In this document: positions 1 through 8,594 of the stretch, one piece after another
How the letters are laid out: each line of letters begins with the position of its first letter
How positions within the stretch are numbered: position 1 is the first letter of the stretch
NCBI RefSeq assembly: GCF_002224485.1
Contig: NZ_CP022463.1
Coordinates: forward strand, 388,027-452,026
DNA: 64,000 nt
DNA from: Sinomonas sp. R1AF57
GTDB lineage: Bacteria; Actinomycetota; Actinomycetes; Actinomycetales; Micrococcaceae
Reading direction: 5' to 3'
Position numbers and translations under genes: made by a program
Notes under the pieces: generated by a model
Seen by the model: only the letters and a program-made list of their open reading frames with translations
Database searches by the model: none
What the model was told of the DNA's origin: nothing

Positions 1-253
1 GGAGTGCGGCGGCGGCGGGGCTCGTGACCGCGGAGACGGGGGCTGTGGGCAGCGCCGCGGTGGGCATGCCAGCAACGGAGCCCTCGTCGACGAGGAGTGC
101 GGCCAGCGCGCGGTTCGGCTGGACGGGCCCCTCGTGGGCCACGGCCCGGAGTTCGTCGAGCAGGGGGCGCAGGTCATCCGCCTCGTCGGCATCCACGTCG
201 GCGAGGAGCTGGTCGACGATGAGGAGATCGTCCGGATCCTGGGTGGCGTTCAT
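1..253 (-). CDS. Partial protein downstream of ECF sigma factor (C-terminus off the window)
   Basis: An open frame starts at ATG 253-251 and runs off the left edge. Its first residues read MNATQDPDDLLIVDQLLADV and the visible ~84 residues are acidic, then Ala/Pro/Val-rich. The ATG overlaps the TGA of the sigma-factor gene by four bases (ATGA), so the two are almost certainly translated together. Genes coupled behind ECF sigma factors often encode the anti-sigma factor, usually with a membrane helix further on, but no zinc motif or membrane segment lies in the visible part. Anti-sigma function is therefore an inference from position only. Confidence 0.6.
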   Translation of the reverse strand, partial: MNATQDPDDLLIVDQLLADVDADEADDLRPLLDELRAVAHEGPVQPNRALAALLVDEGSVAGMPTAALPTAPVSAVTSPAAAAL

Positions 254-840
254 CGTGTGCTCAGTTCTGCGGTCTTCGCGGTGGCTCGGAGGGCATCGAG
301 TGCTCGGCGCTGGAGCTGCTTCACGGCGCCGGTGGTCCGTCCCATGATCTCTGCCGTCTGCTCGATGGACAGGTCGGCGACGACTCTCAGCAGGAGCACC
401 TCGCGGTGGTCGTCGCTGAGGTCGCCCAGGAGGCGAAGCACCCCCGACGCGGCGAGGACCTCGTCCTCGGGGGTGGGGGGTGAGGGCCGCGGGTCCTCGT
501 CCTGCTCGTGGGCGACGAGGAGCGGGGTGCGCGAGCGGCGGCGGTGGTGGTCCACCGCGCGTCCGTGGGCGATGGTGAAGGCCAGCGCCTTCGCCCCTTC
601 GAGGCCGCCGGTCACGCGCGGCGGGGTGCCGGGGCCGGCGTCGCCTTCGGGGGGAGTCATGCGGGTGTAGAGGGCGAGGAAGACGTCATGCGTGGCTGCG
701 TCCGGGTCGTCCACGCCGCGGGCCCGGAGGTACCCGCGAACGGACGCCGAGTAGGTCCGGTAGGCAGCCGTGAAGAGGCTAGCCAGGTCGGCGGGGCCCG
801 CATCGGGGACCGTGTGGCCGGGCAGCTTCTGGGTCGTCAA
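250..840 (-). CDS. ECF-type RNA polymerase sigma-70 factor
   Basis: A 196-residue sigma factor with only regions 2 and 4, the usual size for ECF sigma factors that redirect RNA polymerase to stress or envelope promoters. Region 2 lies at roughly residues 19-100, including a Pro/Gly-rich insert near residues 62-80. Region 4 lies at about 137-185, with a helix-turn-helix around SIEQTAEIMGRTTGAVKQ. The start is TTG at 840, chosen because AGGAGG lies eight bases upstream and no other start in that area has a ribosome site. It is followed by a four-base overlap with the next gene and preceded, 98 bp upstream, by a co-oriented secreted-protein gene. The subfamily and target promoters cannot be told from sequence alone. 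Confidence 0.88.
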   Translation of the reverse strand: MTTQKLPGHTVPDAGPADLASLFTAAYRTYSASVRGYLRARGVDDPDAATHDVFLALYTRMTPPEGDAGPGTPPRVTGGLEGAKALAFTIAHGRAVDHHRRRSRTPLLVAHEQDEDPRPSPPTPEDEVLAASGVLRLLGDLSDDHREVLLLRVVADLSIEQTAEIMGRTTGAVKQLQRRALDALRATAKTAELSTR

Positions 841-938
841 CCGGTCTTCCTCCTTGTGGCGCTGTCCGCGCCGGCCTACGCCTCGTGCCGTGGAGCCCGG
901 GGTGCGGACTCCACGGCACGGTGCACGAGCCTACCGAA

Positions 939-1628
939 CTATCGCGTCAGGGCCGAAGCGGCATCGCTCGGGAGCGCCGGGGCCGACGGCGCGTTCGCGA
1001 CATCCGGCAGCGCCGGGGCCGACGGGAGCGCCGGGGCGGCGGGAAGGGTCGGGACTGCCGGGACGGCCGGGGCAGCGGGAGCCGCGACGGCGCCGTTCGC
1101 GCCGGCGGAGCCGGTGGCCGAAGCCTTGAGCACGTCAGCGCAGAACACGTTGACGTTCGCCTCGCCGTTCGCCGCGAGGGTCAGGGACTTGTAGGCCGAC
1201 GACGCCGCGTCGAGGCCGCCGTTGGCGCGCGCCGTGCAGAGGCCGGGGAGGTCGATGCCGGCGGCGTCGACGGAAGCGGAAGCGCCGGCCTTCGTGGCGG
1301 CGGCCTTCGCAGCCGCGTCGGCCGCGGCGCCCTGGGCGTCGGCGACGGCGGACTTCGCGGTGCCGGTGGCCTTGTCTGCGGCCTCGGTTGCTGCGGCCGT
1401 GGCCGTGGAGGCCTCGTCCGTCACGGCGGACTTCGCGGCGGTGGCGGCACCCTTGGCCTCATCGAGCGCGGGGGCGGGAGCGCCGAGGACGTTGTGGGCG
1501 ACCTGCTGTGCCGGCGTGGGCAGGGAGCCGGTGTAGGCGGCGGACCCGACGCCCGCGACGGTGAGGGCACCGACGGCGGCGGCGCTCGCGGCGATCTTGC
1601 TCGAGGCGAGGACAGTGAACAGCGACAT
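939..1628 (-). CDS. Secreted Ala/Pro-rich protein upstream of sigma factor
   Basis: A 229-residue protein with an N-terminal signal-like segment (hydrophobic residues about 10-35), then a conserved-looking stretch containing LPTPAQQVAHNVLGAPAP. A long Ala/Lys/Thr-rich region follows, and the C-terminus is rich in repeated PALP/PSAP units (about 175-225). ATG 1628 has AGGAG eight bases upstream. It is the first visible gene of the sigma-factor transcription unit. Secreted proteins with a similar N-terminal segment are often found next to ECF sigma factors in actinobacteria, so it may belong to the same signalling system. No enzymatic domain is recognised. The C-terminal repeats are probably disordered. 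Confidence 0.75.
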   Translation of the reverse strand: MSLFTVLASSKIAASAAAVGALTVAGVGSAAYTGSLPTPAQQVAHNVLGAPAPALDEAKGAATAAKSAVTDEASTATAAATEAADKATGTAKSAVADAQGAAADAAAKAAATKAGASASVDAAGIDLPGLCTARANGGLDAASSAYKSLTLAANGEANVNVFCADVLKASATGSAGANGAVAAPAAPAVPAVPTLPAAPALPSAPALPDVANAPSAPALPSDAASALTR

Positions 1629-1827
1629 GCGGAAGACTCCTGGGGGATCGAGACCAAGGACGAGGCCCGCTCAGCGGGCCTTCACCTGTCCAACCGACAC
1701 CCCCACGCAGAAGGTCACGCACTGCAGGAACTTTTTTTCGGTCTCCTCCACGGATGCGGACACGACCCGTCCGCAAGCGGCCCGCGCGAGGGTTCCCGCC
1801 GCCGTCGTGCGCGCCTAGCGTGAGCGC

Positions 1828-2202
1828 ATGGACTGGAAACTCGAACTGGCCTTCATCCCCGTCACCGACGTCGACCGCGCGATCGACTTCTACGTCAACA
1901 AGGTCGGCTTCCACCTCGACTACGACCAGCGGGTCAGCGACGAGCTGCGCTTCGTGCAGATCACGCCGCCCGGCTCTGCCTGCTCGATCGCCTTCGGGGA
2001 AGGCCTGTCGGAGAGCCCGCCGGGCACGTCCTCGCTGCAGATCGTGGTGGCCGACATCGAGAAGGCCCACGACGAGCTCGCGTCCCGCGGGGTCGAGGTC
2101 ACGGACGTCCGGGTACTCGAATGGGGCCACTTCACGACGTTCGACGACCCCGACGGCAACCACTGGGCCATCCAGTACCTGCCGAATCGGCCCAACGGGT
2201 GA
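1828..2202 (+). CDS. VOC (glyoxalase/bleomycin-resistance fold) protein
   Basis: A 124-residue single-domain member of the vicinal oxygen chelate superfamily. It opens with the typical beta-strand and FYVNKVGFHLDYD helix, and ends with a DDPDGNHWAIQ motif whose residues usually line the metal site. Substrate unknown. It has a close paralogue at 37178-37609 with the same MDW start and the same order of motifs. There is no Shine-Dalgarno sequence. A TAGCGT box at 1816-1821 lies six bases before the ATG, suggesting a leaderless transcript. The stop is seven bases from the convergent stop of ligD, leaving no room for a separate terminator. Confidence 0.85.
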   Translation: MDWKLELAFIPVTDVDRAIDFYVNKVGFHLDYDQRVSDELRFVQITPPGSACSIAFGEGLSESPPGTSSLQIVVADIEKAHDELASRGVEVTDVRVLEWGHFTTFDDPDGNHWAIQYLPNRPNG

Positions 2203-2209
2203 ATCCTGC

Positions 2210-4393
2210 CTACGCCCGCTGGCCCGGGGAGAGGACCGAGGAGAGGTCGTAGCTGACCGGCTCCTCGAGCTGGTCATAGGTGCACGACTCCGGTGAGCGG
2301 TCCTCGCGCCACCGGACCCACTGTGCGGTGTGGCGGAAGCGGTCGCCCTCCATGTGGTCGTACTTGACCTCGACCACGCGTTCCGGCCGGAGCGGGATGA
2401 ACGAGAGGTCCTTGTTCGCGTTCCAGCGCGAGTGCGCCGCTGCGGTGGGGGTGCGGGGAATCGACTGGTCGCGGTTGTCGGGCAGGACCTCGGCCGGCTG
2501 CGCCCACGCCCAGGGATGCCCCTCGAACGTGGTCACGAGGGGCTGCAGCTCCTCGAACAGCTCCTTGCGGCGGGCCATCGGGAATGCCCCGATGACACCC
2601 ACCGAATGGAGCCGGCCCTCGGCGTCATGCAGTCCCAGGAGCAGGGACCCGATCGCGTCGGGCTCGTTCCTGTAGAGCCGGTAGCCGGCCACGACGCAGT
2701 CCGCCGTGCGCTCGTGCTTGAGCTTGGCCATGACCCGCTTGTCCTCGGCATAGGGCTCCCCGAGCGGCTTGGCGATGACGCCGTCCAGGCCGGCGCCCTC
2801 GAAGGCGCGGAACCACTCGAGCGCGGTCTCCGGATCGGCGGTCGCCTGGGTGAGGTAGACCGGGGGCGCCGCGTTCTTGAGCACCTCCTCGAGCGCCGCG
2901 CGCCGTTCCCGGAAGGGGCGCTCCACGTAGTTGGCCTGGCCCAGGGCGAGCAGGTCGAAGGCCACGAAGCTCGCAGGCGTCGCGGCGCTGAGCTTGGCGA
3001 TGCGGGAGGCCGCGGGGTGGATGCGCTGCTGGAGGGCGTCGAAGCTGAGCCGGTCGCCGGTGTCCGGGTCCACGAGGATGATCTCGCCGTCGATGACCGA
3101 GTGGTCGGGCAGGTTCGCCACGAAGGCCTGCACGAGCTCGGGGAAGTAGCGCGTCATGGGCAGGCCGTTGCGCGATCCGATCTCCACCCGGTCTCCGGAG
3201 CGCCAGACGATCGAGCGGAAGCCGTCCCACTTGGGCTCGTAGAGGTACTCGCCGGTCGGCAGCTTCTTGACCGGCTTGGCCAGCATCGGCCCGTACGGGG
3301 GAGCGATCGCGGTGCCCCATTCGGCGTCGCGCTCGGCCTTGGGCGCCGAGTAGTCCTCGTCGGCGCGGTCTGCCTTGCGCTTGCTCGGCGGCACCCGCGG
3401 CGGCTCCCCAGGCATCTTGGGGTAGTCCGGCGGGAAGTTGAGCTCGCCGAGCCCGCGCTCGAGGTCTGCGTCCCACAGGGCAAGGGCACCCGCGATGTCG
3501 CCAGGCGCCGCGTCGATATCCGCCCACGGGCAGGCCCGTGCGGCCAGGAGCCCGGGAACCGTGCGGACGGTGAAGGCGCGCGGGTCGGCGTCGGGGAGCT
3601 CGTCCCACGTCAGCGGGGTCGAGACCGGCGCGTGCGGCAGGGGCCGGGGGGAATAGGCCGCGGCGATCGTGCGGTCGCGGTTGGCCTGGTTGAAGTCGAC
3701 GAAGACCCGTTCGCCGCGTTCCTCCTTCCACCATGACGTGGTCACGAGGTCCGGCATGCGCCGCTCGAGTTCACGCGCGATCCCGATGACGCCGTGCCGC
3801 ACGTGCTGGAACTCGTGCGTGGGCCGGATGCGCGCGTAGACGTGGACGCCCCTGTTGCCCGAGGTCTTCGCGTAGGCGGTGAGCCCGGCCTCCGCCATGA
3901 CCTCCCGGAGCGCGAGCGCCGCGGTGACCGCATCGCCGAATCCCCGTCCGGGCTGCGGGTCGAGGTCGATCCGCAGCTCGTCGGGGTTGTCCAGGTTCGC
4001 AGTGCGCACCGGCCACGGATGGAAGGTGATCGTTCCCATCTGCGCCGCCCACGCGAGCGCGGCGGCCTCGTCGAACACGAGCTGGTCGTGGCGCCGGTGC
4101 GACGGGTACGTGCACGTCACCGTCCGCAGGTACGACGGCGCGCCCCGCGGCGGCCGCTTGGAGAAGAACTCCTCGCCGTCGATCCCTTCGGGGAAGCGCT
4201 GCAGCGTCATCGGCCGGTCGCCGTTGAGCCGCAGGAACTCCGGGGCCACCGCGATGAGGTACCGGGCGAGGTCGCGCTTGGTCAGGGGCTCACCGCCCTC
4301 GACGCCGGGCCAGAGCACCTTGTCGGGGCTGCTCAGCTTGACTTCCCGAACGCCGTCGGGCCCGTCCACGTGCAGGATCTCGGAATCCGCCAT
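2210..4393 (-). CDS. ligD: ATP-dependent DNA ligase LigD, polymerase-ligase form
   Basis: A 727-residue non-homologous end-joining enzyme. The N-terminal primase/polymerase domain (about 1-300) carries the metal-binding DLD of RIDLDP near residue 144. The C-terminal ATP-dependent ligase domain (about 360-727) has the adenylation lysine in EPKWDG near residue 386 and later motifs IDGEI and DGVIAK. The central 3'-phosphoesterase domain of mycobacterial LigD is missing; the linker (about 315-355) is charged and Pro-rich. Ku, the usual partner, is not in this window. The start is ATG 4393. A TACGGT box at 4405-4400 sits six bases before it with no Shine-Dalgarno, so a leaderless mRNA is likely. 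An in-frame upstream extension was rejected as Arg/Ser-rich shadow sequence. Confidence 0.93.
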   Translation of the reverse strand: MADSEILHVDGPDGVREVKLSSPDKVLWPGVEGGEPLTKRDLARYLIAVAPEFLRLNGDRPMTLQRFPEGIDGEEFFSKRPPRGAPSYLRTVTCTYPSHRRHDQLVFDEAAALAWAAQMGTITFHPWPVRTANLDNPDELRIDLDPQPGRGFGDAVTAALALREVMAEAGLTAYAKTSGNRGVHVYARIRPTHEFQHVRHGVIGIARELERRMPDLVTTSWWKEERGERVFVDFNQANRDRTIAAAYSPRPLPHAPVSTPLTWDELPDADPRAFTVRTVPGLLAARACPWADIDAAPGDIAGALALWDADLERGLGELNFPPDYPKMPGEPPRVPPSKRKADRADEDYSAPKAERDAEWGTAIAPPYGPMLAKPVKKLPTGEYLYEPKWDGFRSIVWRSGDRVEIGSRNGLPMTRYFPELVQAFVANLPDHSVIDGEIILVDPDTGDRLSFDALQQRIHPAASRIAKLSAATPASFVAFDLLALGQANYVERPFRERRAALEEVLKNAAPPVYLTQATADPETALEWFRAFEGAGLDGVIAKPLGEPYAEDKRVMAKLKHERTADCVVAGYRLYRNEPDAIGSLLLGLHDAEGRLHSVGVIGAFPMARRKELFEELQPLVTTFEGHPWAWAQPAEVLPDNRDQSIPRTPTAAAHSRWNANKDLSFIPLRPERVVEVKYDHMEGDRFRHTAQWVRWREDRSPESCTYDQLEEPVSYDLSSVLSPGQRA

Positions 4394-4433
4394 GGGCCCA
4401 CCGTAGCCGCCACTGCCGCGGTTGCGGCAGAGC

Positions 4434-6464
4434 TCAGCCCAGCCGGTACACGGTCGTCCCTCCGATCGTCTGGGCCGGGAAGTCCGCCTCGACCCATGCC
4501 GCGATCTCGCGGGCGGCATCGGAACCCGAGCTGCCCTGCATCATGTTCGCGGCGATGAACCAGTGGATCTTCCCATCAGCGACGAGCTGCTGGAATTGGG
4601 CGAGGGTGGGGCTCGGGTCCGTGCCGTTGAACCCGCCGAGGGCCATGACGGGCAGCTGGGTCGCGAGCTGGTACCCGGCCGCGTTGTTGGAGCCCACGAC
4701 GGCTGCCGCCCACGTGTACCCGGACGCGTCGGCCGTCAGGGCAGCGACCAGCTCGGACGACGGCGTGGTCGCGCCCAGGAGTCCGCCGGCGCCTCCGCGG
4801 CCTCCGCCGAAGCCGGCTGGGGCACCGCCGGATGCGCCCTGCCCGGCGGTGGGCGCGCCCTGGGCGCGCCCGGGGAACGCACGGGCCGCTGTTCCGCGTT
4901 GGCCGCCCCCTGGCCCGAACCCCGAGGAGGGCCCCGCCGTCACGATCGCCCCCGAGTGCGGCGTGCCGACCGTCTGGAGTGTGAATGCGAGCGGCCCGGC
5001 GAGGGCGCCCACGACGGCGAGTGCCGCCGTCGTGCGTCCGGCCCACCCCGGGAGCCCCAGCCCGACGGCCCCAGCGAGCACCACGGCGGCCGCGGCGAGA
5101 CCGGCGGCAGCGACCACCCACGCGAGCCACGGCACGAAGCCGCTCGCCCGGCCCAGGAGCGTCGCGCCCATGAGGCCGGCGGCCGCGACGGCCGCGGCGA
5201 GGGCCGCGCCGTCGATCGCACCGCGCCGCCGCTGCCACAGCACCGCCCCGCCGAGGCCCACGAGGGCCGCGATCCCCGGGGCCAGGGCCACGCTGTAGTA
5301 CTCGTGGATGATGCCCTCCATGAGGCTGAACGTGAGCCCCGTGACGAGGACCCAGCCGCCCCAGATGATCACCGAGGCGCGCACCGCGTCGGTGCGCGGC
5401 GCCCGCCGACCCGCCCAGAGGAGGGCAGCGCCGAGGATGAGGGCTGCGGGCAGGAGCCACGCGATCTGCCCGCCGAACGAGGACGAGAACAGACGCAGCA
5501 GCCCGCTCTGGCCCCACCCGTTGCCTCCGCCCACCGAGCCGACCTCGTTGCCGCTGAGCCGCCCGAGCCCGTTGTACCCGAAGGTGAGCTCGAGGATCGA
5601 GTTGGTCTGGGACCCGCCGATGTAGGGCCGTGCGCTCGCGGGGACGAGTTCGACCGCCGCGACCCACCATCCGGCGGCGACTGCCATCGCCGCGAGCGCT
5701 CCGCCCAGATGGAGAAGCCGCTTCCCGAGGCCTTGCGGCGCCGCCCACAGGTACGCCAGTGCGAAGCCGGGCACCACGAGGAGCACCTGCAGCTGCTTGG
5801 TGAGGAAGCCGAGGCCCAGCAGGGCGCCGGCCGCCAGGAGCCACCGGGCGTGCCCGCCCTGGATGGCCCGGATCGTCGCGTACCCGGCGGCCGTCATGAG
5901 CAGGACGAGGAGCGCGTCGGGGTTGTTGAACCGGAACATGAGCGCCGCGACGGGAGTCACGGCGCTCACGACGGCGGCGAGGAGCCCCGCCGCGTGCGCC
6001 GCACCGTCGCTCCCGGTCGCGGGGCTGGCGGCACGGCGCACCGCGAGGTACAGGATCCACGCGGTGGCCACGCCCATGAGGGCCTGAGGGACGAGGATCG
6101 ACCATGGGCTGAGCCCGAAGAGCCGGACCGAGAGGCCCATGATCCAGAGCGCGGCGGGCGGCTTGTCGACCGTGATCGAGTTCGCCGCGTCCGAGGAACC
6201 GAAGAAGAACGCCTCCCAGCTCTGGCTGCCGGCCTGGGCCGCCGCCGAGTAGAACGCGTTGGCCCACCCGCTCGCCCCCAGGTCCCACACGTAGAGCACG
6301 GTGATCGCGGCGAGAACGACGCCGAGCTCGGCCCGCCGCCGCACGGCGCCGGCTGCGGTGGCCGGCCGGGCGCCGTCGTGCGCCCCCGCGGTACGTGACC
6401 TCCGGGAGGTGACCCCCAGACGGGAGGGGGTGGCGCCCGGACGGGAGGGGGAATCGACGGCCAT
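4434..6464 (-). CDS. GT39/ArnT-like membrane glycosyltransferase, copy 2 (YkcB type)
   Basis: A 676-residue polytopic membrane protein of the GT39 (PMT/ArnT/YkcB-like) group, which moves a sugar from a polyprenyl-phosphate carrier to an acceptor outside the membrane. The first large loop has the typical acidic-site region around FYSAAAQAGS and SITVDKPPAALW. It has many hydrophobic helices, a Gly/Ala/Arg-rich extracytoplasmic stretch (about 530-580) and a soluble C-terminal domain ending in TTVYRLG. ATG 6464 overlaps the stop of the upstream paralogue (TGATG), so translation is coupled. The N-terminal ~30 codons (6395-6452) are built from the GTCAC-type repeat found elsewhere in intergenic DNA. 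Substrate and acceptor are unknown; a polyprenyl-phosphate sugar made by the upstream GT2 is likely. Confidence 0.86.
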   Translation of the reverse strand: MAVDSPSRPGATPSRLGVTSRRSRTAGAHDGARPATAAGAVRRRAELGVVLAAITVLYVWDLGASGWANAFYSAAAQAGSQSWEAFFFGSSDAANSITVDKPPAALWIMGLSVRLFGLSPWSILVPQALMGVATAWILYLAVRRAASPATGSDGAAHAAGLLAAVVSAVTPVAALMFRFNNPDALLVLLMTAAGYATIRAIQGGHARWLLAAGALLGLGFLTKQLQVLLVVPGFALAYLWAAPQGLGKRLLHLGGALAAMAVAAGWWVAAVELVPASARPYIGGSQTNSILELTFGYNGLGRLSGNEVGSVGGGNGWGQSGLLRLFSSSFGGQIAWLLPAALILGAALLWAGRRAPRTDAVRASVIIWGGWVLVTGLTFSLMEGIIHEYYSVALAPGIAALVGLGGAVLWQRRRGAIDGAALAAAVAAAGLMGATLLGRASGFVPWLAWVVAAAGLAAAAVVLAGAVGLGLPGWAGRTTAALAVVGALAGPLAFTLQTVGTPHSGAIVTAGPSSGFGPGGGQRGTAARAFPGRAQGAPTAGQGASGGAPAGFGGGRGGAGGLLGATTPSSELVAALTADASGYTWAAAVVGSNNAAGYQLATQLPVMALGGFNGTDPSPTLAQFQQLVADGKIHWFIAANMMQGSSGSDAAREIAAWVEADFPAQTIGGTTVYRLG
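6395..6452. repeat. GTCAC-family repeat inside the 5' end of a coding sequence
   Basis: Two 14-bp units (6395-6408 and 6409-6422), read on the + strand as GTGACCTCCGGGAG and GTGACCCCCAGACG, are followed by ACGGGAGGGGG at 6420-6430 and again at 6441-6451. The order GTGACC...CCCCCAGACGG matches the right half of the inverted repeats at 43108-43194 and 59181-59259. It encodes a Ser/Arg/Pro-rich part of the second GT39 N-terminus. Confidence 0.6.
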
Positions 6465-8503
6465 CAGCCCACCAGCCTGTACACGGTGGTGCTGCCGACA
6501 GTCTGGGCCTGGAAGTTCGCCTCGACCCACTGCGCGATCGCCGAGGTGTCGGTGCCGCCGCCGCGGCCCCCGAAGCCGCCGCCCATGCCTCCGCCGGCGA
6601 TGTAGTAGGTGACCTCACCGTCGGCGACGAGCGCCTTGAACTCGTCGAGGCTCGGGTACGGGTCGCTGCCGGTGAAGCCACCCATCGCGATCACATTCGT
6701 GTTGGAGGCCAGTTCGAGGGCGGCCGCCGAGTTGGAGCCGTTTGTCGCGGCCGACCACTTGGTGGTGGTCTGCTGCAGGAGCGCGACGACCTCGCTCGAG
6801 GCGGACGCCCCGCCGGGGCCGCCCGGGCCGCCGACACCGGCTGCAGGCTGGCGGGTGGCCTCGACGGTCTGGCCTCCCTCGGCTGCGGCGCGGTCGCGAG
6901 CCTGCCCGAAGCCGGCGCGTGCTGCGCCGAACCCCTCGGAGCCGGACGGGCCGGACGTGGGGATCGCTCCGCTGTGGCCCACCGAGGCCGTGGCGACCGT
7001 GAACGCGGCGGTGCCCAGGCCGCCGGCCAGCAGGGCCGCGACGGCGACTGCGACGGCGCCGGCCCTGATCCGGTCGACGCGGACCAGGAGGCCCACGGCA
7101 GCGAGGACGCCCAGGACCACGATGACGACCCGCAGCCAGGGCAGCCACGACGCGTCGCGGCCGAGGAGCACGGCCGTCCAGATGCTCGTGGCGAGCACCG
7201 TCACCGCGAGGACGATCCGGGAGGGCCAGTAGGCTCGGCCGCGCCACAGCTCGGCGGAGCCGATGCCGACGACGCTGGCGATCCCGGGAGCCAGCGCGAC
7301 CGCGTAGTACGGGTGGACAGTCCCGGTCATGAAGCTGAAGACGGCCGCGGTCAGCAGCGTCCAGCCGCCCCAGACAACAAGCGAGGCGCGGACGCGGTCC
7401 GTCCGGACGGCGCGGCGGGTGAACCAGAGGCCGGCGACCAGCAGGATGAGCGCTGCGGGGAGGAGCCAGGAGATCTCGGTGCCGAAGCTCGGGCCGAACA
7501 TGCGCAGGATCCCCGCGGTCCCTCCGAAGCCCGCGTTGCCGCCGCCCGGGCCGCCGGGGGCTCCCGCGCCGCCGAACCCGCCCTGTCCGCCCCCCGCGCG
7601 GTTGCCGAAGATGCGCGCGAGCCCGTTGTACCCGAAGGTGAGCTCGAGGAAGCTGTTGGTCTGCGAACCGGCCATGTAGGGGCGCGCGCTCGCGGGCGTG
7701 AGCGTGAAGGCAAGGATGTAGGCGCCCGCGACGGCGACGATCCCGCCCAGCGCTCCGAGCAGGTGCAGCAGGCGGCGCCCCAGCGTGGTCGGGGCGGCCC
7801 ACAGGTAGGCCAGGCCGAGCGCCGGGACGATGATGACGCCTTGGAGCATCTTGGTCAGGAACGCCAGGCCGATCAGCGTGCCCGCGCCCGTGAGCCACTT
7901 CCACCCGGCCTTCTCGATCGCGCGGACGGTCATGTAGGCCGCGGCGACGAGGCAGAACGTGAGCATTGCGTCCGGGTTGTTGAACCGGAACATGAGCGCC
8001 GCGACGGGGGTGGCCGCGAGCGCCGCGCCGGCGATGAGGCCCGCGGCTGGCCCGCTCACACGCTTGACCGCGGCGTACAGCAGGGCCACGGCCGCGACGC
8101 CCATGAGCGCCTCGGGCAGGAGCATGGTGAAGGAGTTGAAGCCGAAGATCCGGCCCAGGAGCCCGGGGAGCCAGAACGCCGCGGGCGGCTTGTCCACGGT
8201 GATGGCATTGCCGGCGTCGATCGAGCCGAAGAACCAGGCGGTCCAGTCCTTGCTGCCGGCCTGGACCGCGGCCGCGTAGAACTCGTTGGCCCAGCCGGAG
8301 TTGGTGAGGTTCCAGAGGTAGGTGAAGGCCGTTGCGACGAGGAGCGCCGCGGCGGAGGGGCGGACCCAGCGCGGCTGGTCCGCGCCGAAGGCGACGCGGC
8401 GCCACTCGGGCCGGGTGCGCGCACGACGGCGGGAGGAACCCGGCGCCGTCCGCTCGCCGGACGGCGTGGTCGCCGGGGCGTCGGGGGTGAGGGATGCGGT
8501 CAT
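6464..8503 (-). CDS. GT39/ArnT-like membrane glycosyltransferase, copy 1 (YkcB type)
   Basis: A 679-residue paralogue of the next gene, sharing FYAAAVQAGSKDW, AITVDKPPAAFW, FRFNNPDA, ASARPYMAGSQTN and the TTVYRL end. It differs by a Gly-rich insert (about 315-345, GGFGGAGAPGG-like) and a second Gly/Ala-rich stretch before the C-terminal domain. The two genes are a tandem duplication and both lie behind the GT2-GtrA gene, as in ykcB/ykcC-type loci. The chosen start is ATG 8503 with GAAAGG about ten bases upstream. An earlier in-frame GTG at 8536 falls in the repeat region and was not chosen. The TGATG junction couples it to the next gene. Confidence 0.86.
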   Translation of the reverse strand: MTASLTPDAPATTPSGERTAPGSSRRRARTRPEWRRVAFGADQPRWVRPSAAALLVATAFTYLWNLTNSGWANEFYAAAVQAGSKDWTAWFFGSIDAGNAITVDKPPAAFWLPGLLGRIFGFNSFTMLLPEALMGVAAVALLYAAVKRVSGPAAGLIAGAALAATPVAALMFRFNNPDAMLTFCLVAAAYMTVRAIEKAGWKWLTGAGTLIGLAFLTKMLQGVIIVPALGLAYLWAAPTTLGRRLLHLLGALGGIVAVAGAYILAFTLTPASARPYMAGSQTNSFLELTFGYNGLARIFGNRAGGGQGGFGGAGAPGGPGGGNAGFGGTAGILRMFGPSFGTEISWLLPAALILLVAGLWFTRRAVRTDRVRASLVVWGGWTLLTAAVFSFMTGTVHPYYAVALAPGIASVVGIGSAELWRGRAYWPSRIVLAVTVLATSIWTAVLLGRDASWLPWLRVVIVVLGVLAAVGLLVRVDRIRAGAVAVAVAALLAGGLGTAAFTVATASVGHSGAIPTSGPSGSEGFGAARAGFGQARDRAAAEGGQTVEATRQPAAGVGGPGGPGGASASSEVVALLQQTTTKWSAATNGSNSAAALELASNTNVIAMGGFTGSDPYPSLDEFKALVADGEVTYYIAGGGMGGGFGGRGGGTDTSAIAQWVEANFQAQTVGSTTVYRLVG

Positions 8504-8531
8504 GGGGAGAAGCCTTTCGGTCTTTCTGGAG

Positions 8532-8594
8532 GTCACCTTCTGGGAGTCACCTTCTGGGAGTCACGTCCTGGAGGTCAGATCCCGCGGGTCACGC
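8532..8594. repeat. 14-bp tandem array of GTCAC units
   Basis: Units start at 8532, 8546, 8560, 8574 and 8588 (last one partial). The first two are identical (GTCACCTTCTGGGA) and the next two have diverged. The array fills the gap between the GT2-GtrA and GT39 genes. The last unit supplies the TGA stop of the GT2-GtrA gene (complement of tca at 8589-8591). Confidence 0.85.

Noticed and set aside
1664..1737. Terminator or attenuator hairpin upstream of the secreted protein
   Set aside because: GGCCCGC-TCA-GCGGGCC and a seven-T run exist, but they are about 50 bases apart and not in terminator order on either strand.
885..1823. Long open frames antisense to the secreted protein and sigma gene
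   Set aside because: Gly/Arg/Ala-rich composition follows the GC of the opposite strand; no ribosome site; overlaps well-supported genes.
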